Positions 17,308-25,909 of a stretch of 64,000 nt of DNA are shown here, in pieces; the stretch's first letter is position 1; each line of letters begins with the position of its first letter. Under the pieces are notes generated by a model that searched no databases, had not been told where the DNA came from, and worked only from the letters and a program-made list of their open reading frames with translations. The stretch spans positions 62,001 to 126,000 of the forward strand of contig CALFER010000059.1 in the NCBI GenBank assembly GCA_937951895.1. The letters run 5' to 3'. The position numbers and the translations under genes are program-made. This DNA comes from an uncultured bacterium. Its GTDB lineage: Bacteria > CSSED10-310 > CALFER01.

Positions 17308-19422
17308 TCACGGATTCCGAACCACCCGGAATCCGATATCGTCGGATCGTTTCCCCGCCTCTTCGGAATCCCTCCCCGCCAGCCGGCATCCCTCCATCTT
17401 CGTCCGGAAACTCCCGCCCCGCACCACCCGTCGCGACGAAGACGGATGCCCCGCCGGATCCGTTACAGGCTCGGTTCCATATTCACCATACCCGTCCCAA
17501 CACCATTCCCGCACATTCCCCTCCACATCATATAGACCCGCTGCGTTCGGTTCATAATAGCGTACCGTTTTTATTCCGGAAGGGTTGTCGAAATTCGCGT
17601 GTCCCTGCGTGAGTCTGCCTCCGACCGTAAACGGTGTCTTCCGGCCGGCACGCGCCGCCGTTTCCCATTCCGCTTCGGTCGGCAGACGGTATCCGCCGGA
17701 ATTCGGCAGCCAGCTCACCTCGATGCTATCCCCCTCCTTCGTGATCTCATAGGCAGGCCTGATCCCCTGCCTGATCGACAGCGCGTTACAGAACCGGAGC
17801 GCGTCGAACCACGTGACACTCTCGACGGGATAATCCGGCCCTTTGTTCCGACTGGGATTGTGGTCCATGACCGCCAGATACTGAGCCTGGGTCACTTCAG
17901 TGACGGAAATCTGATAATCCCTGCTGATTCCCACCGCCCATACCGACTCGTCGTCACGCCTCCCGGATTCACCGGGATCGCTGCCGATCACGACCGCGCC
18001 ATGCGTGATCCTCGTCATGGGAACGTCGGTCGGTGCGGAGGCCCATCGGGCACGTTCCGCCTCAACTGTCGCCGTCATCTGCGCCCCGGCACGCTCCGTA
18101 TCGGCACTCGTCGGCTCAGGCCGGGTTTCGATCGGAGCCGGTGTGTTCAGAGGAAGCGTTTCCGGGAGGGGTTCGGGGGTCATGGTCGGAGTTTCGGTCA
18201 TGGTCGGCGAGGGTGTCGCGGTGTCTTCCGGCGTCATCATCACGGGAGTCGGCGATGCAGCAGTTACCAACGGGGGCGTCGGGACGGTGCCGACCGCTTT
18301 CCCGAAGTGGTTGATCTGATACCAGCCGATGACGAATGCGGTTACAGCCAGCGCGATCACGATGAAAATCCCCCATGGGAAATCGCGGGCGGTGGTCTCC
18401 AGATGATCCAGATCCACTTCGATCGGAGCGCCTGCCTTCGGCCTCTCGATGGTCCTGTCGTCCGCCGTACCGTGCTCGGTCCGGACATTCACCGACTCCG
18501 GCTCGGAGCGGTGCTTCGCGGCGTTCGATGCGGTTCGGAACTGTGTGTCTTCGTCCGCGCCCCCGCATTCACCCATGACATCGTGCAGGGCCTCGCGGAA
18601 CTCCATCACACTCTGAAATCGTTCCCGGGGATCCCGTCGGAGCGCGCGCGCCACCACCGCCTCCAACCTGCCCGGGTAACAGCCGTCCGGTCGGCTTTCC
18701 GACAGCGTCGGCGCATCCTGGACCTGTCGCAGAGCCAGCGCTTCGAACGGGGATTTGGGGTGGAACGGGATGCGTCCCGTCAGGGCACGATGAGCGACCA
18801 ATCCCAGCGAATAGATATCGCTGCGTTGATCGAGCGCATTTCCGGCGGCCTGTTCCGGCGAGCAATACGCCAGTTTTCCGACAAACTTGCCCATCACGGT
18901 CAGTCCGTTCGTCTGACTCTCGGTCACGTCCTTCGCGATCCCGAAATCGATGACTTTGATGCGTTCATAGCCGTCTGAGAGCGGCATGATCAGAAGATTG
19001 TCCGGTGCCAGATCGCGATGCACGATGCCGGCCTGATGGGCTACATGCAAGCCGTCGCAGGCCTGCGAGAGAATTTCGATCACATCGCGTGCCGAAAACA
19101 CCTGTGTTCTCCGCAGCCGCACCTCCATGCTCTCGCCCGGAACATACTCCATAATCAGGAACAGGCACCCCTCTTCCTGAAAAAAATCGTAGACGCGCAC
19201 GAGATTGATATGGTCGAGGCTGACGAGCACACGCGCTTCGCGCTCGAATCGCAGCACATACTGGGCATCCTGATTCTTGACCGGTCGGATCACCTTCATG
19301 GCGCGAAACGTGCGCAGCAGAACATGCTCGACCTTGAACACCGTCGCCATTCCGCCCTGACCGAGTTTTTCGATCACACGGTATTCGCGGATCTGCCTTC
19401 CGGAGAGATTATCGAGCTGCAT
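17308..19422 (-). CDS. Transmembrane Ser/Thr kinase fused to an FGE/SUMF1-like extracellular domain
   Basis: Predicted membrane kinase of 704 residues. The cytoplasmic kinase domain fills about residues 10-285: KLGQGGMATVF, VIHRD-type catalytic loop IVHRDLAPDN, IDFGIA and CSPEQAA. One membrane helix lies near 348-370 (FIVIALAVTAFVIGWYQI). A Thr/Pro-rich linker leads to a formylglycine-generating-enzyme-like domain from about residue 470 to the end (RLPTEAEWETAAR, EWCWDG, RRVVRGGSF, IGFRV). Active FGE uses a Cys pair near the C-terminus; only one Cys is seen here (GCRLAGR), so the domain may bind or sense rather than modify sulfatases. The ATG at 19422 has no ribosome site, and the only promoter ends seven bases before it, so the mRNA may be leaderless. 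Confidence 0.85.
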   Translation of the reverse strand: MQLDNLSGRQIREYRVIEKLGQGGMATVFKVEHVLLRTFRAMKVIRPVKNQDAQYVLRFEREARVLVSLDHINLVRVYDFFQEEGCLFLIMEYVPGESMEVRLRRTQVFSARDVIEILSQACDGLHVAHQAGIVHRDLAPDNLLIMPLSDGYERIKVIDFGIAKDVTESQTNGLTVMGKFVGKLAYCSPEQAAGNALDQRSDIYSLGLVAHRALTGRIPFHPKSPFEALALRQVQDAPTLSESRPDGCYPGRLEAVVARALRRDPRERFQSVMEFREALHDVMGECGGADEDTQFRTASNAAKHRSEPESVNVRTEHGTADDRTIERPKAGAPIEVDLDHLETTARDFPWGIFIVIALAVTAFVIGWYQINHFGKAVGTVPTPPLVTAASPTPVMMTPEDTATPSPTMTETPTMTPEPLPETLPLNTPAPIETRPEPTSADTERAGAQMTATVEAERARWASAPTDVPMTRITHGAVVIGSDPGESGRRDDESVWAVGISRDYQISVTEVTQAQYLAVMDHNPSRNKGPDYPVESVTWFDALRFCNALSIRQGIRPAYEITKEGDSIEVSWLPNSGGYRLPTEAEWETAARAGRKTPFTVGGRLTQGHANFDNPSGIKTVRYYEPNAAGLYDVEGNVREWCWDGYGEYGTEPVTDPAGHPSSSRRVVRGGSFRTKMEGCRLAGRDSEEAGKRSDDIGFRVVRNP

Positions 19423-19429
19423 ATCTTTG

Positions 19430-19458
19430 AGAATAATGGAATGAGGAACCGTTTACAA
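19430..19458 (-). promoter_or_regulatory. Candidate promoter giving a leaderless kinase mRNA
   Basis: Read on the minus strand, TTGTAA (19458-19453) and TATTCT (19435-19430) are 17 bases apart. Only seven bases separate the -10 box from the ATG at 19422, so transcription would start at or next to the start codon. Confidence 0.35.
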
Positions 19459-19481
19459 TGAAGCGCCGGGTCTGTGTCGCG

Positions 19482-20945
19482 TCACCGCGAAAGCCGTCTC
19501 CGCAGATAACGCCAGCCCATGACTCCATACCGTTTGACATCGTCCATCGATCGGATGGATCGGAGCACCTTGGGGATTTTCCGCCATACGGAATAATGCT
19601 GCATCTCGGCCCATTCGAACAAGAGATCCGACACCTGTGACCAGGACAGTCTGTCCAGGAAAATCGGAACATTTCCCTGTGCGGACGGAAGAGTTTTCAC
19701 ATCCGTCCGGCCTTCCTGATGCCACTTGAAATCCGATGGTAGTGTGCCGATCCGACGGGCTTCCCGCTCAAGATCCGTTCCGGGGTAGACATGCATGAAC
19801 GCCATCGACACCTGGGCGCTTTCCCTGAATTTCCGAATCAGATCGATCGTCATGCGCGCCTCTTCCCAGGTCTCGGTCGGATGACTCAGAATGAAAAACG
19901 GATTGGCAATCACATCCAGCTCGCGGCACCACCCGTACAACTCATGCACTTTTTCCAGCTTGAGGTGTTTTCCGACAACGTCATCGAGAATCCTCTGCGA
20001 GCCGGATTCGACTCCGAATCCGATCGTGTAACAGCCGGCATCGCGCATATCGGCCAGCAGATCCTTCGACATCTGATCCACCCGGACCTCGCAGAACCAC
20101 GGAAGATCATACTTCCGGTCGCGGATCATCGCACACAGTTTCCGGACCCGGTTGGGCGATGAATTGAACGTATCGTCGAAAAACCATAACGCCTGCGCGC
20201 CATGCCGCTCCACCATCAGATCGATCTCGGACATGATGTTCTCCGGCGACCGCATCCGGACCTGCCGGCCCCATACCTTCGGAGTCGCGCAGAAATTGCA
20301 CGCGCAGGGACAGCCGCGGCTGGTCATCAGATTCGAGAACTGGCGGATGCCCTTTCCCGGCACTTCGAACTGAAAATGATAATCCGACATCGGTGGATAC
20401 AGGTGGCGGGCGGGGAAGGGGATGGAATCGAGATCCATGATGCGGTCGCGGACCGGGTTCGACCGGATTGCGCCGTCGGAATCGCGGTAGACGAGACCTC
20501 CGATTTTTCCCAGATCCTGCTCGCGGCCGGTCGACAAAGCCTCCACAAGCTCCACCATCGTGATCTCACCCTCTCCGGCAACCACCGAATCGAAAACCGA
20601 CACCCCCTCGAGCGTATCGGTGGCGGCGAGTGAGACATGGGGGCCTCCGGCTGTCAGATGACACCCCGGCGCCGCTTCCCGTATGGCGCGAGCCGTCGCA
20701 AATGCCTCGAACCGGTTTTCCGTCGTGAACGTCAAGCCGACCACATCCGGCTTCTCATTCTCGACGACCATCTGAACATCACGATCCGTCATTCTGCCGA
20801 CATGGGCATCGAGCAGGCGGACGTCATGAGGGGTATTTTCGAGCGATGCGGCGACATATCCGATTCCGAGCGGCGGCATCAATACGCCTCCGCTCCAGCG
20901 TTCCGCATAATAGCCTCCGGGAGGAATGATCAGCAGTATCTTCAT
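19482..20945 (-). CDS. B12-binding-domain radical SAM protein
   Basis: Radical SAM protein of 487 residues and third of this class in the window. The N-terminal domain opens MKILLIIPPGGYYAERW and has the B12-fold landmark MPPLGIGYVAASLEN. The cluster motif CPCACNFC gives C212, C216 and C219; two extra alternate cysteines make it unusually Cys-rich. The core continues with ALWFFDDTFNSSPNRV and IGFGVESGSQRILDD. The start at 20945 follows GAGG at a wide spacing across a run of eight As. It is the last gene of the minus-strand operon that begins at 25797; the gap to the SDR gene upstream is 56 bases. The substrate is unknown, but neighbours point to a surface glycan or lipid. Confidence 0.84.
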   Translation of the reverse strand: MKILLIIPPGGYYAERWSGGVLMPPLGIGYVAASLENTPHDVRLLDAHVGRMTDRDVQMVVENEKPDVVGLTFTTENRFEAFATARAIREAAPGCHLTAGGPHVSLAATDTLEGVSVFDSVVAGEGEITMVELVEALSTGREQDLGKIGGLVYRDSDGAIRSNPVRDRIMDLDSIPFPARHLYPPMSDYHFQFEVPGKGIRQFSNLMTSRGCPCACNFCATPKVWGRQVRMRSPENIMSEIDLMVERHGAQALWFFDDTFNSSPNRVRKLCAMIRDRKYDLPWFCEVRVDQMSKDLLADMRDAGCYTIGFGVESGSQRILDDVVGKHLKLEKVHELYGWCRELDVIANPFFILSHPTETWEEARMTIDLIRKFRESAQVSMAFMHVYPGTDLEREARRIGTLPSDFKWHQEGRTDVKTLPSAQGNVPIFLDRLSWSQVSDLLFEWAEMQHYSVWRKIPKVLRSIRSMDDVKRYGVMGWRYLRRRLSR

Positions 20946-21001
20946 TTTTTTTGAAACCTCGATCGATACATGATTCCGAATACCTTGTCACCCGCCATTC
21001 A

Positions 21002-21988
21002 TCACAGATTTCCGTTCTGTCTGTACCAGGCAAGGGTGCGGGCGATGCCGTCCCGGAAATGCGTGGCGGGTTCCCAGCCGAGATCATTCCGGGCACGATC
21101 GATGCTATATGCCCTGTTGACCCTGAAAAAATCAACCTTGCGATGATCGACGGGCGGCTCACCGCCCAGCAATTTGAAAAACCACTCGACGGCGTACGCG
21201 GGGATCATTACCGCCCGCAGCGGGATTCTGAAGCGGGGAATACGGACACCCGCGGCTTCCGCAACCTGCTCGCACAGCGATTCGACCGATATGATCTCAG
21301 GACCGGCCAGATGGTAGACGCGCCCCTCGATACCGGGAGTCGAACCACACCGCTCGATTCCCTCGACCAGATCCCCGATCCAGATCGGATGCTGCCGATT
21401 CCGAGCGGCACCGACGATGGCGAACCGACGCCTGGCAATCATCCGGAACAGTTTCAGCGTGCGCGTATCTCGCGGGCCATACACCCAGGCAGGACGCGCG
21501 ATCACGACGGGCAGGCCCTCGCGGCTGGCGGCGAGCGCGATCTCCTCGCCTTCCAGTTTCGTGATTTCATATCGGTTTTCAGGGCGGGGAGGGGTCCCCT
21601 CACAGGCGATCTCGCGGGGGTTGAGCGGGCCGAGAACACCCACCGTCGAGACCAGCACGATTCGTCGGATCGTTTCGATCGATCGGGACAGGCGCATCAG
21701 TGTATCGACCGATGTCGCGTTGACCGCCCGATAACGCTCGATGGGGAGGTGTGACGGACCCAGGATGGCGGCGAGATGGAACACGGTATCGACGTCCTCG
21801 AGGGCTCGCCGGAAAAGCGTTTCATCGAGGACATCACCTCGAACGATGTCACAGCGCGTCGCGATGCCGGGCGGGAGTTTCGAGGGGTCGCGAACGAGCA
21901 CTCTGACGGACACGCCATCCTCTATCAATCGCTCGGCAAGATGCCCCCCGACAAATCCGCTCGCACCCGTGATCAGAACGCGTTCCAT
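21002..21988 (-). CDS. Extended SDR NAD-dependent epimerase/dehydratase
   Basis: Extended short-chain dehydrogenase of 328 residues that binds NAD(P) with TGASGFVGGHLAERL at the N-terminus. The catalytic YxxxK is in YEITKLEGE, with a Ser/Thr in LVSTVGV. The insert VFHLAAILGPSHLP is typical of sugar-nucleotide epimerases, dehydratases and hydroxysteroid-like enzymes. The precise substrate cannot be told. The start is seven bases after the stop of the membrane protein gene upstream, so it is part of the same operon and probably supplies or modifies a nucleotide sugar. Confidence 0.82.
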   Translation of the reverse strand: MERVLITGASGFVGGHLAERLIEDGVSVRVLVRDPSKLPPGIATRCDIVRGDVLDETLFRRALEDVDTVFHLAAILGPSHLPIERYRAVNATSVDTLMRLSRSIETIRRIVLVSTVGVLGPLNPREIACEGTPPRPENRYEITKLEGEEIALAASREGLPVVIARPAWVYGPRDTRTLKLFRMIARRRFAIVGAARNRQHPIWIGDLVEGIERCGSTPGIEGRVYHLAGPEIISVESLCEQVAEAAGVRIPRFRIPLRAVMIPAYAVEWFFKLLGGEPPVDHRKVDFFRVNRAYSIDRARNDLGWEPATHFRDGIARTLAWYRQNGNL

Positions 21989-21995
21989 CCGGTCG

Positions 21996-23003
21996 TCACT
22001 CTCCTGACTGCTCGACTTTCACCTGCGCTGAACCTGTCGCCAGACCCCTCCGGCGCCTCGCAACATACACGATGCCACCGAACAATGCGAACCCGATCTG
22101 GATCAACCACGCCAACTCGGCGAACGCGACGGCCGTGCTGCGATCGACTCCGACCAGATTGAATGCCGTCGCATCGAAAAACTCACGCAATCCGATCCCG
22201 TTGATGAAAAACGGAATCATCAACGCCACGGACCGAACGGGGATCAGCACGAAAAAGAACGCCAGCCCGGAATGGATCCCGAGCGCCCGGCCGACCAGAT
22301 AGTAATGGATGACATAGTTGATCTGCAGCAGCACACCGATCAAACCCGCCAGAATGAGATGCCCCGGATGCCCTTTGTACACTCGAAATGCACGAAACAG
22401 TTTGATCGCGATCGATTCGGTCTTCCGGATCACCGGAACGAACCGGATCACCGACAGGACGATTCTTTCCACGAGCGGATGGAACAGGAACGGGAGCATG
22501 ACGATGAAGGCGATGAATACTGCGATCGCCGCATCGAGACCCGGGACACGGGTTTCGATATCGAGACCGATGTCGAGATCCAGGATCAGGACGATGCCGG
22601 CCATGAGCAGGAGCGTCAGGAGACCCGAGATGCGTTCGACGAGAATGACCGCGAAGGGTTCTGCCGCCGATCCGTGATCCCGACTCGTGTCATAGACGCG
22701 AACGATGTCGCCTCCGACGGCGGACGGCAGAAACATGTTGAAGAAGTGTCCGACCAGATAGTATGAGAACAATCTGAAGATGTTCTGATGGATTCCCTGG
22801 GCTCTGAGCAGCACTTTCCAGCGCAGGGCGGACAACATGAGACCGCTGATGTGGAGCGACGATGCCGCGAGCACCCAGACGGGGGCGGCGGCCGAGATAT
22901 GTCCGATTACCGTCCGGAAATCGACTCCGCTGAAGAAAAACACATACACGGCCAGCAGACTGCTGAAGCCGATCTTGATCGCGGTCTTACTCCATTGCGT
23001 CAT
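21996..23003 (-). CDS. LPG-synthase-TM/UPF0104 family membrane protein (flippase-like)
   Basis: Integral membrane protein of 335 residues with about eight helices. It has the family pattern: ALRWKVLLRAQGI after the second helix, FNMFLPSAVGGDIVRVY, a central LVERISGLLTLLLM, and a late PFFINGIGLREFF. This family matches the membrane half of lysylphosphatidylglycerol synthase and is common in lipid and glycan clusters, where it is thought to flip or bind lipid-linked substrates. It lacks a soluble aminoacyltransferase domain. Its start overlaps the acyltransferase stop by four bases (ATGA), and its stop is seven bases before the SDR start. Confidence 0.84.
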   Translation of the reverse strand: MTQWSKTAIKIGFSSLLAVYVFFFSGVDFRTVIGHISAAAPVWVLAASSLHISGLMLSALRWKVLLRAQGIHQNIFRLFSYYLVGHFFNMFLPSAVGGDIVRVYDTSRDHGSAAEPFAVILVERISGLLTLLLMAGIVLILDLDIGLDIETRVPGLDAAIAVFIAFIVMLPFLFHPLVERIVLSVIRFVPVIRKTESIAIKLFRAFRVYKGHPGHLILAGLIGVLLQINYVIHYYLVGRALGIHSGLAFFFVLIPVRSVALMIPFFINGIGLREFFDATAFNLVGVDRSTAVAFAELAWLIQIGFALFGGIVYVARRRRGLATGSAQVKVEQSGE

Positions 23004-23806
23004 GCCTGCCCCGCCGCCGGCCGGTCGACAGGCTCTTGTCCACTTCCGTTGCCGCGTGTGCGATCCCTTACGATCCGCACCGGCGACCCGATGGCGACCT
23101 TGTATTCCGGGATGTTTTTGGTCACGAGCGATCCCGCGCCGATCACGACTCCGCGGCCGATGTGGCAGCCATCGAGAATCTTGACGTCGGCCCCGAGCCA
23201 GATGTCTTCGTCCATCACGATCCCCTCGACATGCGATCCCTGCTGGATGATCGGCACATCCGTCCGCTCGAAGTCATGACTGCCGCCTCCGATGATGTAA
23301 CAGTACGCCGCCCACAGGTTCCGCGGGCCGATCCGGACGGATTTTTCGGAATGAATCATGCAATTCAGGCTGATGTTCGAATTGCTGCCGATCTCGATGT
23401 CCCCCCCCTTGCACGACACCACCGTGTTGCGCGCGATGATCACATCGTCCCCGATCACGATCCCCCGGTTTCCGTCTCCCTTGGCGTCCAGAACGACCAG
23501 ATCGTCGAAGATGCCGCGCGCACCGATCGAGATCTTCCGGCCGTGCCGGATCGTCATGTTCCGTCCGAATACGGTTCCCGGTCCGACATGACCCAGGATG
23601 AGCGGATAGAGTTTTTTCCGGAGCATGTACCCGATTGCGCCGGGGAATGCATTGCAGATGAACATGACGCACTCGTACACGATGAGATCCATCAGGCGGG
23701 TCGACCCGATGACCATGTCCTGATACTTCCGCAGCGCGGATTTCTTCTGGTCGGTCAGATGCATCTGCAATTCCGTTTTCGCTTCATCGCGTATCGTCGA
23801 ACTCAT
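23000..23806 (-). CDS. Left-handed beta-helix (hexapeptide repeat) acyltransferase
   Basis: Predicted O-acetyltransferase or other acyltransferase of 268 residues. Residues about 1-75 are helical and partly hydrophobic (VYECVMFICNAFPGAIGY). From about residue 78 to 250 the protein shows imperfect hexapeptide repeats such as ISIGARGIF, IVIGDDVIIARNTVV, IEIGSNSNISLNC, WLGADVKILDGCHIG and VVIGAGSLVTKNI, ending with the usual VAIGSPVRIVRD. The donor is probably acetyl- or acyl-CoA and the acceptor a sugar. The start at 23806 has AGGAG nine bases upstream, overlapping the stop of the glycosyltransferase gene. Confidence 0.84.
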   Translation of the reverse strand: MSSTIRDEAKTELQMHLTDQKKSALRKYQDMVIGSTRLMDLIVYECVMFICNAFPGAIGYMLRKKLYPLILGHVGPGTVFGRNMTIRHGRKISIGARGIFDDLVVLDAKGDGNRGIVIGDDVIIARNTVVSCKGGDIEIGSNSNISLNCMIHSEKSVRIGPRNLWAAYCYIIGGGSHDFERTDVPIIQQGSHVEGIVMDEDIWLGADVKILDGCHIGRGVVIGAGSLVTKNIPEYKVAIGSPVRIVRDRTRGNGSGQEPVDRPAAGQA

Positions 23807-23818
23807 CGGTGGGCTCTC

Positions 23819-25006
23819 CTAAACACGTTGTTCCGGCTTCGTCATGACCGCATGCCGGACGGTCTCGTCGACCTTCTTCAGATAGGCCGGATAACTGTAG
23901 CACTCCTTTTCCCGCCGGACCGCCTCGCGCCCCAGCCTGCTTCTCATCTCGGGCTGGTCATGCAACATCTTCATTCCGGCATGCAACCCCTCCACGGTAG
24001 GCTCGGTCAGAACCGCAACCTCGTCATCCAGCACCTGGGTATGGGTGAGGAGGCGTGTGGCGAGAATCGGGACGCCGGATTTCAGATAACTGTAGATTTT
24101 GAGGGGTGTATTGGTGCCGATCAGACGCGGCGAGGCCAGAACGGAGCATGCCCCCATGACAGCCGGCATCAGGGGAACCTCGATCTTGCCGGGTATCCGG
24201 CATTGGTCTGCGATCCCGAGCGCTTCCACGCGCTGCCGCATTTCCCGGACCTGCTGGTCTTCCCCGCCCGCCAGGAACAAAACACCTTCCGGATGCTCCG
24301 CCACAAACCGCACGAATGCCCGGGCCAGTATCTCGAGCCCCTGGTTGACCTCGAATGTCCCTGTATAACCGATGACAAACTTTCCACTCAGATCGTAAGT
24401 CCTGCGGATCGATTCGATCTCGGCGTCCGACGGCGGCGTGTCACTCATCTGCGCCACATTCTCGATGACGAAAACAGGAGCATCCGGACGGGCTTCGAGG
24501 GCGATCTGACGGAGATTCGGACAGATGGCGATGACGGCGTGCGAGCGGGACAGGATGAATCGTTCGACAAGCCGCATGAACGCCATCACCGGCTTTGCCG
24601 TGCTGGTCGCATAATTTTCGAACTGCTGCGGCAGACTGGAATGCATGTCGTAAACATGAGGAATCCGGAACAGCGGCGCGAGCAAGGCACCCATCATGCC
24701 GGCCTCTTCGTGCGTATGGATCAGTTCATAGCCACCGCGGCGCAAGGCGGCGATCGCCTTCAGAAAGAGCAATCCGTCGAGGGGGAGTTTCTGCCAGGAA
24801 AAACCGATCCGGATGTCCCGGATACCCGGCACGCGCCGGGTCCGATGGATCCGGATACCGGGAAAGGTAAAGTCATCACCGAATGGATAGGTGAGCAGAT
24901 CGACGGTGTGTCCGAGATCCGACAGGGCGCGACACCGATCTCGAACACTGAAAGGCGTCCCCCGGACACGGAATACCGGCTCCGGTGCGATCATCAATAT
25001 CTTCAT
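23819..25006 (-). CDS. GT4-family glycosyltransferase
   Basis: GT-B glycosyltransferase of 395 residues. The N-terminal half opens MKILMIAPEPVFRVRGTPFS with the glycine-free acceptor loop and HTHEEAGMMGALLAP. The C-terminal half has FVIGYTGTFEVNQGLEIL and SPRLIGTNTPLKIYSYLKSG, in which the E-x7-E motif of GT4 is replaced by T-containing LIGTNTPLKIYSY. It probably transfers a hexose from a nucleotide sugar in the cytoplasm. The ATG overlaps the methyltransferase stop (ATGA) and has GGAG six bases upstream, so it is coupled to it. Confidence 0.85.
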   Translation of the reverse strand: MKILMIAPEPVFRVRGTPFSVRDRCRALSDLGHTVDLLTYPFGDDFTFPGIRIHRTRRVPGIRDIRIGFSWQKLPLDGLLFLKAIAALRRGGYELIHTHEEAGMMGALLAPLFRIPHVYDMHSSLPQQFENYATSTAKPVMAFMRLVERFILSRSHAVIAICPNLRQIALEARPDAPVFVIENVAQMSDTPPSDAEIESIRRTYDLSGKFVIGYTGTFEVNQGLEILARAFVRFVAEHPEGVLFLAGGEDQQVREMRQRVEALGIADQCRIPGKIEVPLMPAVMGACSVLASPRLIGTNTPLKIYSYLKSGVPILATRLLTHTQVLDDEVAVLTEPTVEGLHAGMKMLHDQPEMRSRLGREAVRREKECYSYPAYLKKVDETVRHAVMTKPEQRV

Positions 25007-25797
25007 GCATTTCTCCGTAACGCGGTCACGGTGACCGGCGCTCCGAAACGGCCCGTCAGCCCCGTCGACCGGAACAGTGATTCGATCCTCCGGGTAAACC
25101 CGGGCGACCCGATGGCGCGATGAAGGCCGAAGGGAAGCACCACATGCCGATCGACGGAATCCACCTCGAACCCGTTTTTCGCCAACTCATCGGATATCTC
25201 TTTTTCCCCGAAGACCCGGTAGGATTGATGATCTTTCCGAATCAGTCGGAAGAGGGGATGCACCCAGGGCGCAAAACCGGCAAACCCGCATCTCGGCGGA
25301 AAGTCAATCATCACCGCTCTCACAGCCAGCCGGCAGATCTCCGCCAATGCCATCCGCCAATCCACCACATGCATGATCATGCGGAAACAGATCACCGCGT
25401 CGAACGACCCATCCCGAAACGGCAATCGATGCGCATCGGCACGCACACCGGACAGTGTCGTTCCGGAGCGTCGCGCGTTGCCCATCGCGACCCGAAGCAT
25501 CGGAAACGATGCGTCCGCGGACACAACCCGCGCGCCGCGCAGACTCAGAGGAATCGATGTCCGGCCGGTTCCCGCCCCGAGATCCAGAATGCGCAGATTG
25601 GTGACATCCGGAAACGTGACAGTGAGCAGTCCTTCCTGATGCTCACGAAACATGACGCCGATCGGGCCACCGAACCGAAGCGGTTCGAATCCCTCGGCCA
25701 CATCATCACTTTCATAGGCTGTGTAGCTGTAATGAGACCTGTCCTGTCGATCGTCTGTCACTGTCAACCTCCAGACCGGGGTCGGATTGTCGGACAT
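25003..25797 (-). CDS. Class I SAM-dependent methyltransferase
   Basis: Methyltransferase of about 264 residues. It has LRILDLGAGTGRTSIPLSLR (motif I), VVSADASFPMLRVA, and FRDGSFDAVICFRMIMHVVD (the motif II/III region), as in small-molecule methyltransferases of the UbiE/COQ5 type. The methyl acceptor is unknown. I use the ATG at 25797 (MSDNPTPVW); an in-frame GTG at 25821 is possible, and neither has a strong ribosome site. It is the first gene of the six-gene minus-strand operon down to 19482. Confidence 0.8.
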   Translation of the reverse strand: MSDNPTPVWRLTVTDDRQDRSHYSYTAYESDDVAEGFEPLRFGGPIGVMFREHQEGLLTVTFPDVTNLRILDLGAGTGRTSIPLSLRGARVVSADASFPMLRVAMGNARRSGTTLSGVRADAHRLPFRDGSFDAVICFRMIMHVVDWRMALAEICRLAVRAVMIDFPPRCGFAGFAPWVHPLFRLIRKDHQSYRVFGEKEISDELAKNGFEVDSVDRHVVLPFGLHRAIGSPGFTRRIESLFRSTGLTGRFGAPVTVTALRRNA

Positions 25798-25862
25798 TTT
25801 CCCGGCATCGTCAAGCTGCACGGTCCGGGTCGGAAAAGGTGCACCCTGCCGGGTGCGACCCT

Positions 25863-25893
25863 AAAAAAAAGCCCCGGACGAGGTCCGGGGCTT
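25863..25893 (-). terminator. Rho-independent terminator of the 25910-29014 gene
   Basis: Read on the minus strand, AAGCCCCGGAC-CTC-GTCCGGGGCTT forms an 11-bp stem that runs into eight Ts (25870-25863). It lies 17 bases beyond the stop of the large secreted protein gene and separates it from the methyltransferase operon. Confidence 0.85.
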
Positions 25894-25909
25894 CAGAATC
25901 AATCTGGTA

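Noticed and set aside
17811..17840. CCACGTGAC as a second parS site
   Set aside because: Only the CACGTG core matches; the flanks do not fit the 16-bp palindrome and the sequence lies within the coding region of the kinase-FGE gene.
23036..25123. Open frame of 695 codons on the plus strand antisense to the acyltransferase and glycosyltransferase genes
   Set aside because: Opposite two well-supported family members with proper starts; the product lacks any conserved motif.
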